NCBI GenBank assembly: GCA_004211885.1
Contig: SHBV01000006.1
Span: forward strand, 1-64,000
From: Verrucomicrobiaceae bacterium
GTDB lineage: Bacteria; Verrucomicrobiota; Verrucomicrobiia; Verrucomicrobiales; DEV007
Length of the DNA stretch: 64,000 nt
Direction: 5' to 3'
Part shown: positions 8,948 to 18,500 of the stretch, in pieces
How the letters are laid out: each line of letters begins with the position of its first letter
Numbering within the stretch: position 1 is the first letter of the stretch
Program-made: the position numbers and the translations under genes
Notes under the pieces: generated by a model
Databases searched by the model: none
Told to the model about the DNA's origin: nothing
What the model saw: only the letters and a program-made list of their open reading frames with translations

Positions 8948-11218
8948 CTATTTAAGTGAAGGCATTTTTTGTTCCTCAATTTGCAAGGAGAGATGACCAC
9001 GTGGCGGTTGAAGTCCACGACGCGGATGATTGTAACGCAAGAAGCTGGTCACCGCGAGAGTGACCTTTCCTCCTTTTATTTCATCGCGTAAATCGCTATA
9101 AATATAGCACCCGCGAGGCTGCCCGCCCTGCCTGACTGCGACTCCAGTTTCTGACTCACCTAGCAACTTACCATTGAGATAGATCGCGTAACCTTCGCCG
9201 GAATTCACGTGAGCCGATCCACCAACCACAATACGATAACGATGATCTTTCTTTAGTGGCGGAAGTTCCACTGTCGCACGAACTAACAGGACCTCCTTTT
9301 CCCATAAAGTCTGTGGTCTTTCACTGCACCGACAAAATGTCGCAGTGCATGTCTCTACTAGCGGCACTAACTTGCCGTCTAGTTGCCCGAATGGTTGTAG
9401 ACCTTGTTCCCAGCCTGCATTAGCTGCATCGAACTTAGGCATATTCCAAATCTCCATACCTGTAGGATAGGTTACTTTACGGTAGCGACTTCCTTTCTCC
9501 TTTGGAAGAATCTCTTTCGGATCAAAGCTGTAGTAGCTCCACTGCACTTCGTTAAAATCAGGACCAAAGGAGCGCCAATCGTAGTCGTCGATTCCGGCCG
9601 CACGGTAGCAATTTTCAAGCCCATACATCACACCACGCAAAAACTGATTTTCTCTTTGCGGCCGCTCACCGGAAGCTTCTTGAAGTAGGACCTTACGGTA
9701 ACGCGGATTGGCAATATAAGCAGCTACGATACCATCAAGAATAATTGGCTTTAACGCTTTCTGCGTAGCGGATTTTTTCTCTTCGGAAAGCTCATTTCCC
9801 TTCTCTACAATAACACGTTTAGGACGTGGAGCCAGCGGCAATGGTTCCGCTTTGCCACCGAGAAGCCTGACCATCGCACGGCCCAAAGCATCTCCAATCA
9901 ACATGTAAGTCTCGGCGTTACGATTGTAATGATAATCTTCACCCTTTGGTGACTCGTCAACCTCACGCCAAAAATCACGAGTATCAACTGACGCAACGGT
10001 ACCTGCATACTCTGGATGCTTTTTTGTATCACTTATATCCATCTGAGCTTGATGAATATTCAGAAACTTCTCCTGCATGTTGTGCCCGCCGAATCCGATA
10101 GTGGCAACCACTACTGGCAGCTTTGGAGTATCGAATTCTTTACGGACATCATTAATCAAGTTAGCAAGATGTTTCTCATATTCTTCGATCAATACCTCGC
10201 TGAAGCTGTCCTTGTGGCCCTGGAACCATACGAAACCAGCAATTTCATAACCCTGGTTCTTGTAATCTGGGACGACCTTGGCAATGTTATTCAAAGTCTT
10301 GCGAACACCTTCAATCATCAGCTTATATTCGGCTGATTCGAACTGATTATCAGGATCAGTTCGCCCACTAGATGGTGGACGAAAGTCAAAGCCCAGCGAG
10401 CGGTTACCTTGTGCAGTCTTTATCAATAGGACCTGCTCTCCATGAAACGTACCAAGTACATGGCCAAATCCGAGTTCTGGTCCAATGGACTTACCATTGG
10501 ATGTGGCACTAAGGGGTGAACCCTTGCCATCCTTCGCAAGCCGCGCCTCTTGAAAATAGACATCTTGTCGAACAGTCCATTCGCTTTCTTCATCAAGTAA
10601 CCAGGGAAAATTACCCTCCCTTTTAACTACTGCTTCGAGGTCACCGTTACCCAAAAGATCCGTCTTCTGCATCCAGAACCTCGGTGGGACGCCTTCGAAT
10701 CCGGAGATCTTGAAATTATAACGTTTCCCTGATTGAAGTGTGATAGCTTGCTTGACCGGCTTGCCACCCAACTCGCGACGATAAACTTCCTTACCATCAA
10801 TTTGCATGAAACAGTAAGAATTATCTCCAAATCCGCAGTTCAAATGGTAAATCCCATTTAAAGAAACCTCAAACTGCCCTCTTGAAATCTGTTTCGTCAC
10901 TGTCTGGCCCTCACTATTAAAAACTGCAAGAGGAGAAGTCTTATAATTACCAACCTTGAAAATCTGCAAGGGGCTGTCGGGAACATTCGGGTCTGAGCTA
11001 AGGAAAACTCCATCGTATATATTTTTAGCTCCGCTCAAATTACCCATCCCAACCATGTTTGACTGACCGGCAAGAATATAGACTTTGACTGGCTTAGAGG
11101 AATCACCAGGAAGACCGTCATGATTTGGTAGGGGAAAAGGAATTTCCTTTGCTTGAGATTTAAAAGGAATGCTGAGAACTGCTGTGACAATAAGTATTAT
11201 GAAGCTTTTTTTATTCAT
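8948..11218 (-). CDS. Sialate O-acetylesterase-type SGNH esterase with extra C-terminal module
   Basis: This 756-residue protein has a signal peptide (residues 1-23). The SASA/DUF303 SGNH-hydrolase core starts with YILAGQSNMVGMG (block I, nucleophile Ser) at about residue 50. It is then interrupted by a beta-rich insertion of about 150 residues (about 75-225). The core resumes with GPELGFGHVLG, GFVWFQGHKDSF and the His-containing DYHYNRNAETYMLIGDALG. Residues about 548-752 form a separate module with WEKEVLLVRATV, HRYRIVVGGSAHVNSG and LSLQIEEQKM. That module is also present at the end of the DUF6288 protein in the same gene run. Expected activity is removal of O-acetyl groups from sugars outside the cytoplasm. 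The next gene upstream (11233-12642) is a paralogue lacking the C-terminal module. Confidence 0.88.
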   Translation of the reverse strand: MNKKSFIILIVTAVLSIPFKSQAKEIPFPLPNHDGLPGDSSKPVKVYILAGQSNMVGMGNLSGAKNIYDGVFLSSDPNVPDSPLQIFKVGNYKTSPLAVFNSEGQTVTKQISRGQFEVSLNGIYHLNCGFGDNSYCFMQIDGKEVYRRELGGKPVKQAITLQSGKRYNFKISGFEGVPPRFWMQKTDLLGNGDLEAVVKREGNFPWLLDEESEWTVRQDVYFQEARLAKDGKGSPLSATSNGKSIGPELGFGHVLGTFHGEQVLLIKTAQGNRSLGFDFRPPSSGRTDPDNQFESAEYKLMIEGVRKTLNNIAKVVPDYKNQGYEIAGFVWFQGHKDSFSEVLIEEYEKHLANLINDVRKEFDTPKLPVVVATIGFGGHNMQEKFLNIHQAQMDISDTKKHPEYAGTVASVDTRDFWREVDESPKGEDYHYNRNAETYMLIGDALGRAMVRLLGGKAEPLPLAPRPKRVIVEKGNELSEEKKSATQKALKPIILDGIVAAYIANPRYRKVLLQEASGERPQRENQFLRGVMYGLENCYRAAGIDDYDWRSFGPDFNEVQWSYYSFDPKEILPKEKGSRYRKVTYPTGMEIWNMPKFDAANAGWEQGLQPFGQLDGKLVPLVETCTATFCRCSERPQTLWEKEVLLVRATVELPPLKKDHRYRIVVGGSAHVNSGEGYAIYLNGKLLGESETGVAVRQGGQPRGCYIYSDLRDEIKGGKVTLAVTSFLRYNHPRRGLQPPRGHLSLQIEEQKMPSLK
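8963..9577 (-). other. Shared C-terminal module, copy in SASA esterase
   Basis: Residues about 548-752 of the esterase match the C-terminal module of the DUF6288 protein in the same gene run. This copy has CTATFCRC where the other has a CGPSCNGPEC cluster, so a metal- or disulfide-stabilised loop is possible. The paralogous esterase at 11233-12642 lacks it, which shows that it is a separable domain. Confidence 0.7.
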
Positions 11219-11232
11219 ATTTTGGTGTTATT

Positions 11233-12642
11233 TCACTTTCCTCCAAGGAGGTTAAGCATTGACTTACCCATGGCCAGCCCGATGTCCATATAGGTTTGTG
11301 CATTCCCATTATAATGACTGTTTGATGCTCCACCCTGACTCAGAGGATGAGTGTAAACAGTCGACACATTCCCTTTAAACTGAGAATATTTACCAGCCTC
11401 TCCATCCACAGCGAGTTGAGCATTTAAGATAAGCTTTTCATTTTTATGAGATGTACCTCTACTTGTCTGACCTAGAGTACCTATTACAAATTTTGCATCT
11501 GGTGCCTTAAATTCATTGCGCAATGTATTAATTAGGTGAACAAGATTCTTCTCGTACCGATTTGCATGACCAGAATTGTATCGATCCTTATCACCCTGCC
11601 ACCAGGCAAACCCCTTAATCACATACCCTCTTCCCTTCCAGTGCGGAAAATTTTCATCAAAGTTATTTAAAACTTTCTTAGCTGCTCCAAAACAATCATC
11701 ATACTGTTTACCAGCGTACCAGTTGATTGGCTTCGGTTCTGTTCCCTTATCCCACGTGTCAGGCGATTGTTTGTATCCAGCATAAATTTTTCCATCGAAC
11801 TCGTACTGTTTACTACCGGGAGGAAGAAAATCCCATCCTAAAGAACGGTTGCCCTGAGATGCCTTAAGGATCAAAACCGGTTCTTCATGATGATTTCCTA
11901 ATATATACCCAAAACCCAACTCAGGCCCAATTTTTCCAGAATCGGCACTCAGCCAACGGCTTCCCGCTGCAGCGATAACTCCCTTGTAGTAGACGTCATC
12001 TCTCGCAATCCACTGACCCTTATTATTTTTTAAATAAGGATACATACCCTTAAAATTGACTAGAGAAGTGAGCGTACCTGGCACATCAAGTCTCACAATC
12101 CAGCCCAATCCATTGGCATCGTTAGTAAAATAAGTGATTTTGAATGGAACTTTTTTACCACTCTCAAGTTTTATCGCGGTACGAAAAATTTCTCCTCCAA
12201 CCTCCTTGCGATGCACCACTTTTCCGCCAACCTCCATAACATTTTCCATTGAACCTCCATAACCGGGTCGAAATTCATAGGTCCCGGTTTCTTTTATCTT
12301 CACAAATCCTCTTGTTACTCGAGTTCCTCCACCCGGATATGGAGTAGGCTCGGTTCCACCAAACTTTTCTAATTTAAGAACCTTTAGTGGTTCTAAATTA
12401 TCATAATCAACCTCCGAATCATACACCCCTTCATATACCGAAACCTCTGGATCTAAAAATTGTTCACCCCAACGACTACTCCCACCATCAACTTTGCCAG
12501 CTCCAACCATATTAGATTGTCCTGAAAGAATATAAACACTTATAGGTTTAGAGTTTACTGCGCCATTGCCCAATTTCTCTGCAACACTGATTGAGTGCAT
12601 AAAAAAAATAAGAGAAACAGATATATAGATATTTTTAAACAT
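11233..12642 (-). CDS. Sialate O-acetylesterase-type SGNH esterase
   Basis: This 469-residue exported esterase (signal about 1-21) has SASA/DUF303 signatures: YILSGQSNMVGAGKVDGG with the nucleophile Ser, GPELGFGYILGNHHEEP, GFAWWQGDKDRYNSG, and the His region NSHYNGNAQTYMDIGLAMG. Between block I and the rest of the hydrolase core is a beta-rich insertion (roughly residues 75-215: GGTRVTRGFVKIKETGTYEF ... GWIVRLDVPGTL). It matches the insertion of the downstream paralogue and resembles a PA14/carbohydrate-binding sandwich. The protein ends at LNLLGGK, just where the paralogue continues into its extra module. Predicted role: deacetylation of acetylated polysaccharide in the periplasm or outside. 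Gaps are 34 bp to the upstream gene and 14 bp to the downstream one. Confidence 0.88.
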   Translation of the reverse strand: MFKNIYISVSLIFFMHSISVAEKLGNGAVNSKPISVYILSGQSNMVGAGKVDGGSSRWGEQFLDPEVSVYEGVYDSEVDYDNLEPLKVLKLEKFGGTEPTPYPGGGTRVTRGFVKIKETGTYEFRPGYGGSMENVMEVGGKVVHRKEVGGEIFRTAIKLESGKKVPFKITYFTNDANGLGWIVRLDVPGTLTSLVNFKGMYPYLKNNKGQWIARDDVYYKGVIAAAGSRWLSADSGKIGPELGFGYILGNHHEEPVLILKASQGNRSLGWDFLPPGSKQYEFDGKIYAGYKQSPDTWDKGTEPKPINWYAGKQYDDCFGAAKKVLNNFDENFPHWKGRGYVIKGFAWWQGDKDRYNSGHANRYEKNLVHLINTLRNEFKAPDAKFVIGTLGQTSRGTSHKNEKLILNAQLAVDGEAGKYSQFKGNVSTVYTHPLSQGGASNSHYNGNAQTYMDIGLAMGKSMLNLLGGK

Positions 12643-12676
12643 GGAATAATTGTAATTTGTCGTTGTTATCGAGAAC

Positions 12677-15547
12677 TTATTTGATTTGTTCAGCTAACTC
12701 TACTGCAATAGCTTTAATACTCTTTGGCCATTGATCGAAATATGTGACTTTAGCTCCATCAATTTTAGGAAGTTTAATGTTTTCAACTAAACTCTTTTTG
12801 GGATGCGCATAAAGAAACGGTACTTCTTGTTGGCCATAAGTTTCAGGTAAACTCTTGGCATATATTTCTAATTCTGCAGCATAATCAGAGGAATCCTCAC
12901 CTATATTACTCTCAGACGGCACCCATATGACGCCAGAAACGGCCATCGGCGTTAATGGGCTAACACACCAATTATAGGTATAAGTCGGAATAGTATCCGA
13001 ACGGACCGATTCACTCTTGCCTGCCTCAGGAAATGAAGGTGCTTGAAGAGGGAATTCAGAATAATCGGCATTGATCTCAAGTGCACTGGATATTATTTGA
13101 GTAAAATTCCTAACCTCGTTTATATGTTTTGATAGAGCACTTATTGCAATATCAGAGCCTGGAAACTGAAGAAACAACTCATCCAATCGAGTCTTGAACT
13201 CCAAATTCTTAATACTTTTAACTCCTTTGTATGAAGTCCAGGATAATGGTGAAGAAAGCTGACCGTTCCGCCCCCCACTTCCAGACGACATTGTAATAAA
13301 GCCTTGGGGAATTCCGGGCCTGTTCAACGTTTTAGCAAACTCATAGGCGAACGCCGTAACTCCATTATTTTCTTTGGCATAGTCAGCCGTTAACCAGTGA
13401 GATCGATACTTTCCACTACCGGTCTCAAAGCGCCGCTTTCTGGGAGTCGGAAAACTACTGGCCTTTGTCTTTCTGCAGAACTCCCTTACTATAGGCATTA
13501 TTTTTGGAAGAATCGCTTCTTTGTCTCGTGCATTAAAAGGCCACTCAGAAGTAAGTAGAGTCGACCCGGTCAAATACCAAACATCACCAATAAGAATATC
13601 ACTAACTGTTCTCTCAAAACCATGACTAGACTCAAGCTTAAGAGTGATCGGTTCGATAGAAGCCTCCCTTGAAGGAAAGGATACCGACCACTGATCCAAT
13701 TCATTAGCCTTCACCTTCTTGATAACTCCATCCAGTGATACGGTTAACTGGACACCTTTATTGGCATGTCCCCAAACACGAATAGGTTGATTGCGCTGTA
13801 AAATAACACCATCTCGATAATACTCTGCTACCTGCAAAATCGGATAATCAGGATCAGTCCATCGTGCGTATTTAGCTTTGAGAGCGGCCGCCTTTTCCAG
13901 ATCATCTTCCTCAAAAATAAATTTTCCATTAATTAGGGCAAAGGGAGTTGCTGGCAAACCTGCCTTATTATAAAGATTAGACTGCTCCGGAACTGCGCTA
14001 TAGGCATATTGCACCCCGGTAGGAATGGATACATCAGGTGAAATTACTTCAACAAAATCACCAACAATTTTTGCTTCGGCTGGATACCATTTCTCATCCT
14101 CCCCGCATAGGCGAAAATGATTAAGTTTATCTTTTGGTGTTGGTAACGCTGGCTCAACAAACTTTCCAGGCTCCTTACGCTCCTTTGCTAACCCTTTACT
14201 TCCGACCATCAATCCACCAAAAAGACTATCCTTCTCAAACGACACTAAGACTTTATTCCCCTCAATCTTGTAGTCTTTATAAATAGGACCAGTATAAGGA
14301 ATATCTTTTTTGTACTGTTTATTGAGAGCCCATCTCGCCATCCTAATCCCAGGGTGGAGTTTATTGTAGTAATGGATACCACCAGGATTAGCAGAGTTAA
14401 TATCTGATTGAATGACCATGCCCACATTCTTTCTGTTATTAACAAAGAACATGTGCTGGACTTGACGTATGTCAGCGAATCCAACATTGTTCGGATCTGC
14501 TGATCCATAAGGTTGCATCTGAGTAAAATAAAAAGGCATTTCTGGCATCCCCCAAGCATCTCTCCAACCATTAATCAAAGCCTCCATCCTCGCGGCATAA
14601 ATTCTTCCATCTCCACTGTTACTTGTTCCTTGGCACCAAATCGCACCCCTAATACCATAAGGAATTACTGGAGCAATTTTCCCATTAAAGAACTGCGATG
14701 GGCCTCTCCACATACCGGAAATGCCAGGCAGATTGGGCCGAGCCGGCACCTTACCTCCTAACTCTGATAACTTACCGGCCTCTTTTTGCCAACTCTTCAA
14801 ATCAGCATAGTAATCCTCAAAGGCTTTCTGGCCTTGTTTTAGTAATGGGTCAGCATTCAAAATGAGATCAGCGTCACCTTTGAGTTTAGGGTGTGCAACA
14901 ATAGCTCTACGTTGGGTAAAAGCCTCAACCCGAGTATTACTATGGGCACTTAAAAGAATACCTATTGGAATTTTTAATTCTTTATATAAATCATAAGCAA
15001 AAGAAAGCGACAATGCGGAGAATCCACTAGCCAATGACGATTTTTTCCAGCCTCCATCAGAGGTGCCCTTCTTTTGGGGATAAAGCGCGGAAATAGTATT
15101 GATATTTATCTCCCTAATTGGAAGCTCCTCCTTCGATGAAGCTATTTCTTTTGCTAACTCATTGCACATACTTTTACCTGCTATCCACACCATGTTAGAT
15201 TGACCTGACGAAAACCATACCTCACCAACCAACACCCCCTTCAATGTGATTGACTTTCCTTTATCAGTGCTAACCTCCATCAACTGCTCATTCAAAGAAG
15301 CTTTTAATGGATCAAGTTTCACCATCCAGTCACCCTGTCTGTCAGCGATAGCCTTTTTAGTTTGACCAGAAAATTTAACAGTAATTTCACTTCCTGAAAT
15401 GTCTTGCCCCCATACTGGCACTTTCACACCTCTTTGAAGTATCATGTTGTCAGTAAAAGGAACTGCTAACTGAAAATCATGCTCATCGGAAAACGCATAT
15501 ACTGATGACGTTAAAATTAACTGGAGAGTGATTATGACCTTATTCAT
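12677..15547 (-). CDS. Tandem-duplicated sialate O-acetylesterase-like protein
   Basis: The 956 residues contain two esterase-like halves after a signal peptide (1-18). The first half (about 26-520) has the jelly-roll start MILQRGVKVPVWG, then VGEVWFSSGQSNMVW with the nucleophile in GQSNM (115-119), GAIWCQGTSNSGDGR (about 302) and a His-containing GGIHYYNKLHPG (about 389). The second half (about 577-956) repeats the order with VILQRNQPIRVWG, IGDVWYLTGSTLL and GVIWVPSESNIG. The nucleophile box there is GSTLL instead of GQSNM, so the second site looks catalytically degenerate. The family (SASA/DUF303) removes O-acetyl groups from sugars. In block III the first half has QGTSN rather than the common QGESN, which may affect catalysis. 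The gene lies between the DUF6288 gene and a second esterase, with 34 bp gaps on both sides. Confidence 0.87.
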   Translation of the reverse strand: MNKVIITLQLILTSSVYAFSDEHDFQLAVPFTDNMILQRGVKVPVWGQDISGSEITVKFSGQTKKAIADRQGDWMVKLDPLKASLNEQLMEVSTDKGKSITLKGVLVGEVWFSSGQSNMVWIAGKSMCNELAKEIASSKEELPIREININTISALYPQKKGTSDGGWKKSSLASGFSALSLSFAYDLYKELKIPIGILLSAHSNTRVEAFTQRRAIVAHPKLKGDADLILNADPLLKQGQKAFEDYYADLKSWQKEAGKLSELGGKVPARPNLPGISGMWRGPSQFFNGKIAPVIPYGIRGAIWCQGTSNSGDGRIYAARMEALINGWRDAWGMPEMPFYFTQMQPYGSADPNNVGFADIRQVQHMFFVNNRKNVGMVIQSDINSANPGGIHYYNKLHPGIRMARWALNKQYKKDIPYTGPIYKDYKIEGNKVLVSFEKDSLFGGLMVGSKGLAKERKEPGKFVEPALPTPKDKLNHFRLCGEDEKWYPAEAKIVGDFVEVISPDVSIPTGVQYAYSAVPEQSNLYNKAGLPATPFALINGKFIFEEDDLEKAAALKAKYARWTDPDYPILQVAEYYRDGVILQRNQPIRVWGHANKGVQLTVSLDGVIKKVKANELDQWSVSFPSREASIEPITLKLESSHGFERTVSDILIGDVWYLTGSTLLTSEWPFNARDKEAILPKIMPIVREFCRKTKASSFPTPRKRRFETGSGKYRSHWLTADYAKENNGVTAFAYEFAKTLNRPGIPQGFITMSSGSGGRNGQLSSPLSWTSYKGVKSIKNLEFKTRLDELFLQFPGSDIAISALSKHINEVRNFTQIISSALEINADYSEFPLQAPSFPEAGKSESVRSDTIPTYTYNWCVSPLTPMAVSGVIWVPSESNIGEDSSDYAAELEIYAKSLPETYGQQEVPFLYAHPKKSLVENIKLPKIDGAKVTYFDQWPKSIKAIAVELAEQIK

Positions 15548-15581
15548 AATGGATAGTTTTAGGAGAAATTTTTCTAAAGCT

Positions 15582-18500
15582 TTAATGTTGTTTTTTGCTG
15601 AGCACTAATAGCTGAGACTGCCAACCTGGCTTGTTACGAGTTCCAAACCCACCAGATTCAACAAAAAGATAATCTTCACCTTGGATATTATGAGAAGTCA
15701 TTTTGAGGGCTTGAAATTTAGTGAGATCCATTAAGACATTTTTGGACCAGACAAAAACCGGGCTATTGGTCTTACCATGATTATTGAATGTCATTTCACT
15801 AAAAATGGACCGGTTAACTCTTGTCTTTTTCTTTGGATCAAATTCATCAACTTTGGCAACCTGAGCAATCACCTTCCATGATCCCAAAATATTTTGGTTG
15901 TTAATGAATTCACCATCCCATCGATATTTGATGGCTAAGGATGATTTTTCTCGATCCTCAGGGTCTTGCCCTGCTTGCCATTCAGAGGACAGCATCGGAA
16001 TGAGAGAGGCCGACTTAAAGACCAGATCGTCGCTCATTGGTGGCAATTTTTGCTCCTCTATATGAAGACTTATCTTTCCCTGTGGGATTGATTGTGTGGG
16101 TTTTACTTTGTACTTGTCGTTGAAACGCAGGAAAGTCTTTAGGGCAATACAAACATTTCCACTTTTGAAATCATCCATAAATTCTTTTGTAATATAGGCT
16201 CCTTTGGGCAGTCCTCCTGAGCCCCTTCCATTGCAGGTCTTGATCTCGATTAAAGGCCTTCCGTTCACATAAACGATATGCCCTCCTCCTGAACCAACAT
16301 GATTACCATCATTGATTCTTAACCGATAACGATGCCCTGGTTTGATCGGAGGAACTTTGAAATTTTGTTTAATAAGTAATACTTCCTTTTCCCAAAAAGT
16401 ATTAACCTTTGTTCCTCCATAACATTCCGGGCCATTACAGCTAGGGCCACACTTATGAATGGGCTTGTCGGGAACCTTTCCCATATAGTGACCAAAAGGG
16501 CTCTTGCCGGTTTTAAAAACACCAGCCTGATCAAAAGTCGCATCCACCTCAGTTTTAAACCAATTTTCTATACCATTAGAAAGCGTCACATCACGGTACC
16601 TCGTAATAAGCTGATCGAATGGCACTTGCTCCGAGGCGATTGGATCAAAACTGTGATAATTCCATTCCGCCTCTCGTAAATCCATGAAAATATTCCATCC
16701 ATAATTCTTATCGCCTACCCTACTATAAAGCACAGCTAATCCATCAACAGCATCACGGGATCCTCCGGGATAACCGGATTGCATTTCTCCCACTGCCAAT
16801 TTCCTTAAATTTTCGCGATTCCTACCAACGTATTCAGGAATTAACTCATTCATGATAATTGGATTGATGGCCTCTTTGAGTTTTGATCCAAAACGACTTG
16901 GATCAGCATTAAGGAACAACTCCTTGTAGGGAAGAATCTCATTTGGTTGTCGTTCCCGAGAAACCTCATAGAGAACGTCTAAACCGCCTGGCACAGAGGC
17001 CAAAGATTCAGCTATTGCCTCCAAATGAAACTCATAAGTTGATGTTGTGTCCAATCCGCCCGGGGCTTTTTTTGAACCACCATAACTAGTAAAGCTATAC
17101 TCTAAAGTTTTTGCAGCCAACTGCTGAACTTCTGGTGTGGCTTTTGCAATTCTTTCTCTAATCGCCTTGGTCAGACCTCTCGTCACTGAAACCCTTTGAT
17201 TATTACGGATTAGGTCTCCGATTGCGGGAAGAATTTTTTTATAACATCGTTGATCAGTTACTACTGGCGTCAAAGCAATAAGGGCTGCGTTTTTGAGCCA
17301 GTTCTCCTCATGCTTCAAGTATGGCAAAAGTAAATCTACAAGAGGTAAAATCTGATCCACCGAACCGTGACCTATGATTTGGAGAGCCGCGTCCTTGATC
17401 CACCACGACTCTTTTCCATTCTTTAAAGCATTGACTGCATTATCAAAGACATCAGTAGTAATCAATTCAGGTTTGTGTAAAACGGCACTCATGATAGCCC
17501 TTCTAATGCGAGGGTCACTGTGATTTAAAAATTCATTCACCAGTTCACCGCGGACCTTACCTCCTCCTGATTTCCATCCAATATAACCGCTATTTATACC
17601 TATGGCTTTAAAGGCTGCTATATGTCTTACATTATAATCTTGATGATGAATATACTGACGAATTTCTTCATCAGTGGGTTGCCTCTTGCCATGAAATTTT
17701 CGTATAAATCCAAGACTTGAATCATCGGCCAAAGTCTCTTTTGATAGGTCCTGTTTTTTACCATTCTTTTCAGGAACTGCATCCAGAGAGAGAAAAAGAT
17801 TATCCTGATCGGTACCCCATATCTGCTTGGGTAAATTATAAGGCTTGGAGAACTTTGTAGGAGGGGCTCCTGAAACGCGCAAGTTCTTTCTTGGAATAGT
17901 ATAAGTCAGTGGATATGCCACACCCCATAATTCTTTATCATAACCTGATCCACCAAGGATACCAAAAGATCCATCATAGCGTCGCGACAGGTCATAATGC
18001 CACTTACGATTATCCATAAACTCACGGTATTTTTGTGGTTGTTTATCATAGAGGAATCCCATTGCTGCACTTCTCCATATTTCACCAATCCCTCCACCGG
18101 TATGACCGTGTAGCATAAAGCTCGTAGTATAAAAACTTTGGATGGCGCATGCGTCACGTGCCATAGAATAAATCGTTTCCCCATCATCTTGCGTCAACGC
18201 CGCGGCAGCAGCCATCGCAAATGCTAATTTTCCATTTTTTCCATTATCCACAAAACCGACCTCAGGTCGATCATCACCGTAGGGATTGTTACCTCGGCCT
18301 GCGTAACGAAAAAAGTGTCGTAGAGATCCTAAAAAAGTTTTGTCAGGTATAATGGCTCCGCATTCTTTTGCCAGCATAAGAAAAGTAACAACATGAGTCC
18401 CAGCAGCATTAAGATGACCTTGCCCATAACTCGTCAGGGCACTTCCTCTTCCGGCCCAGCCATCATTATGCTGAGAACTCACTGCGTTATCGACCCACCC

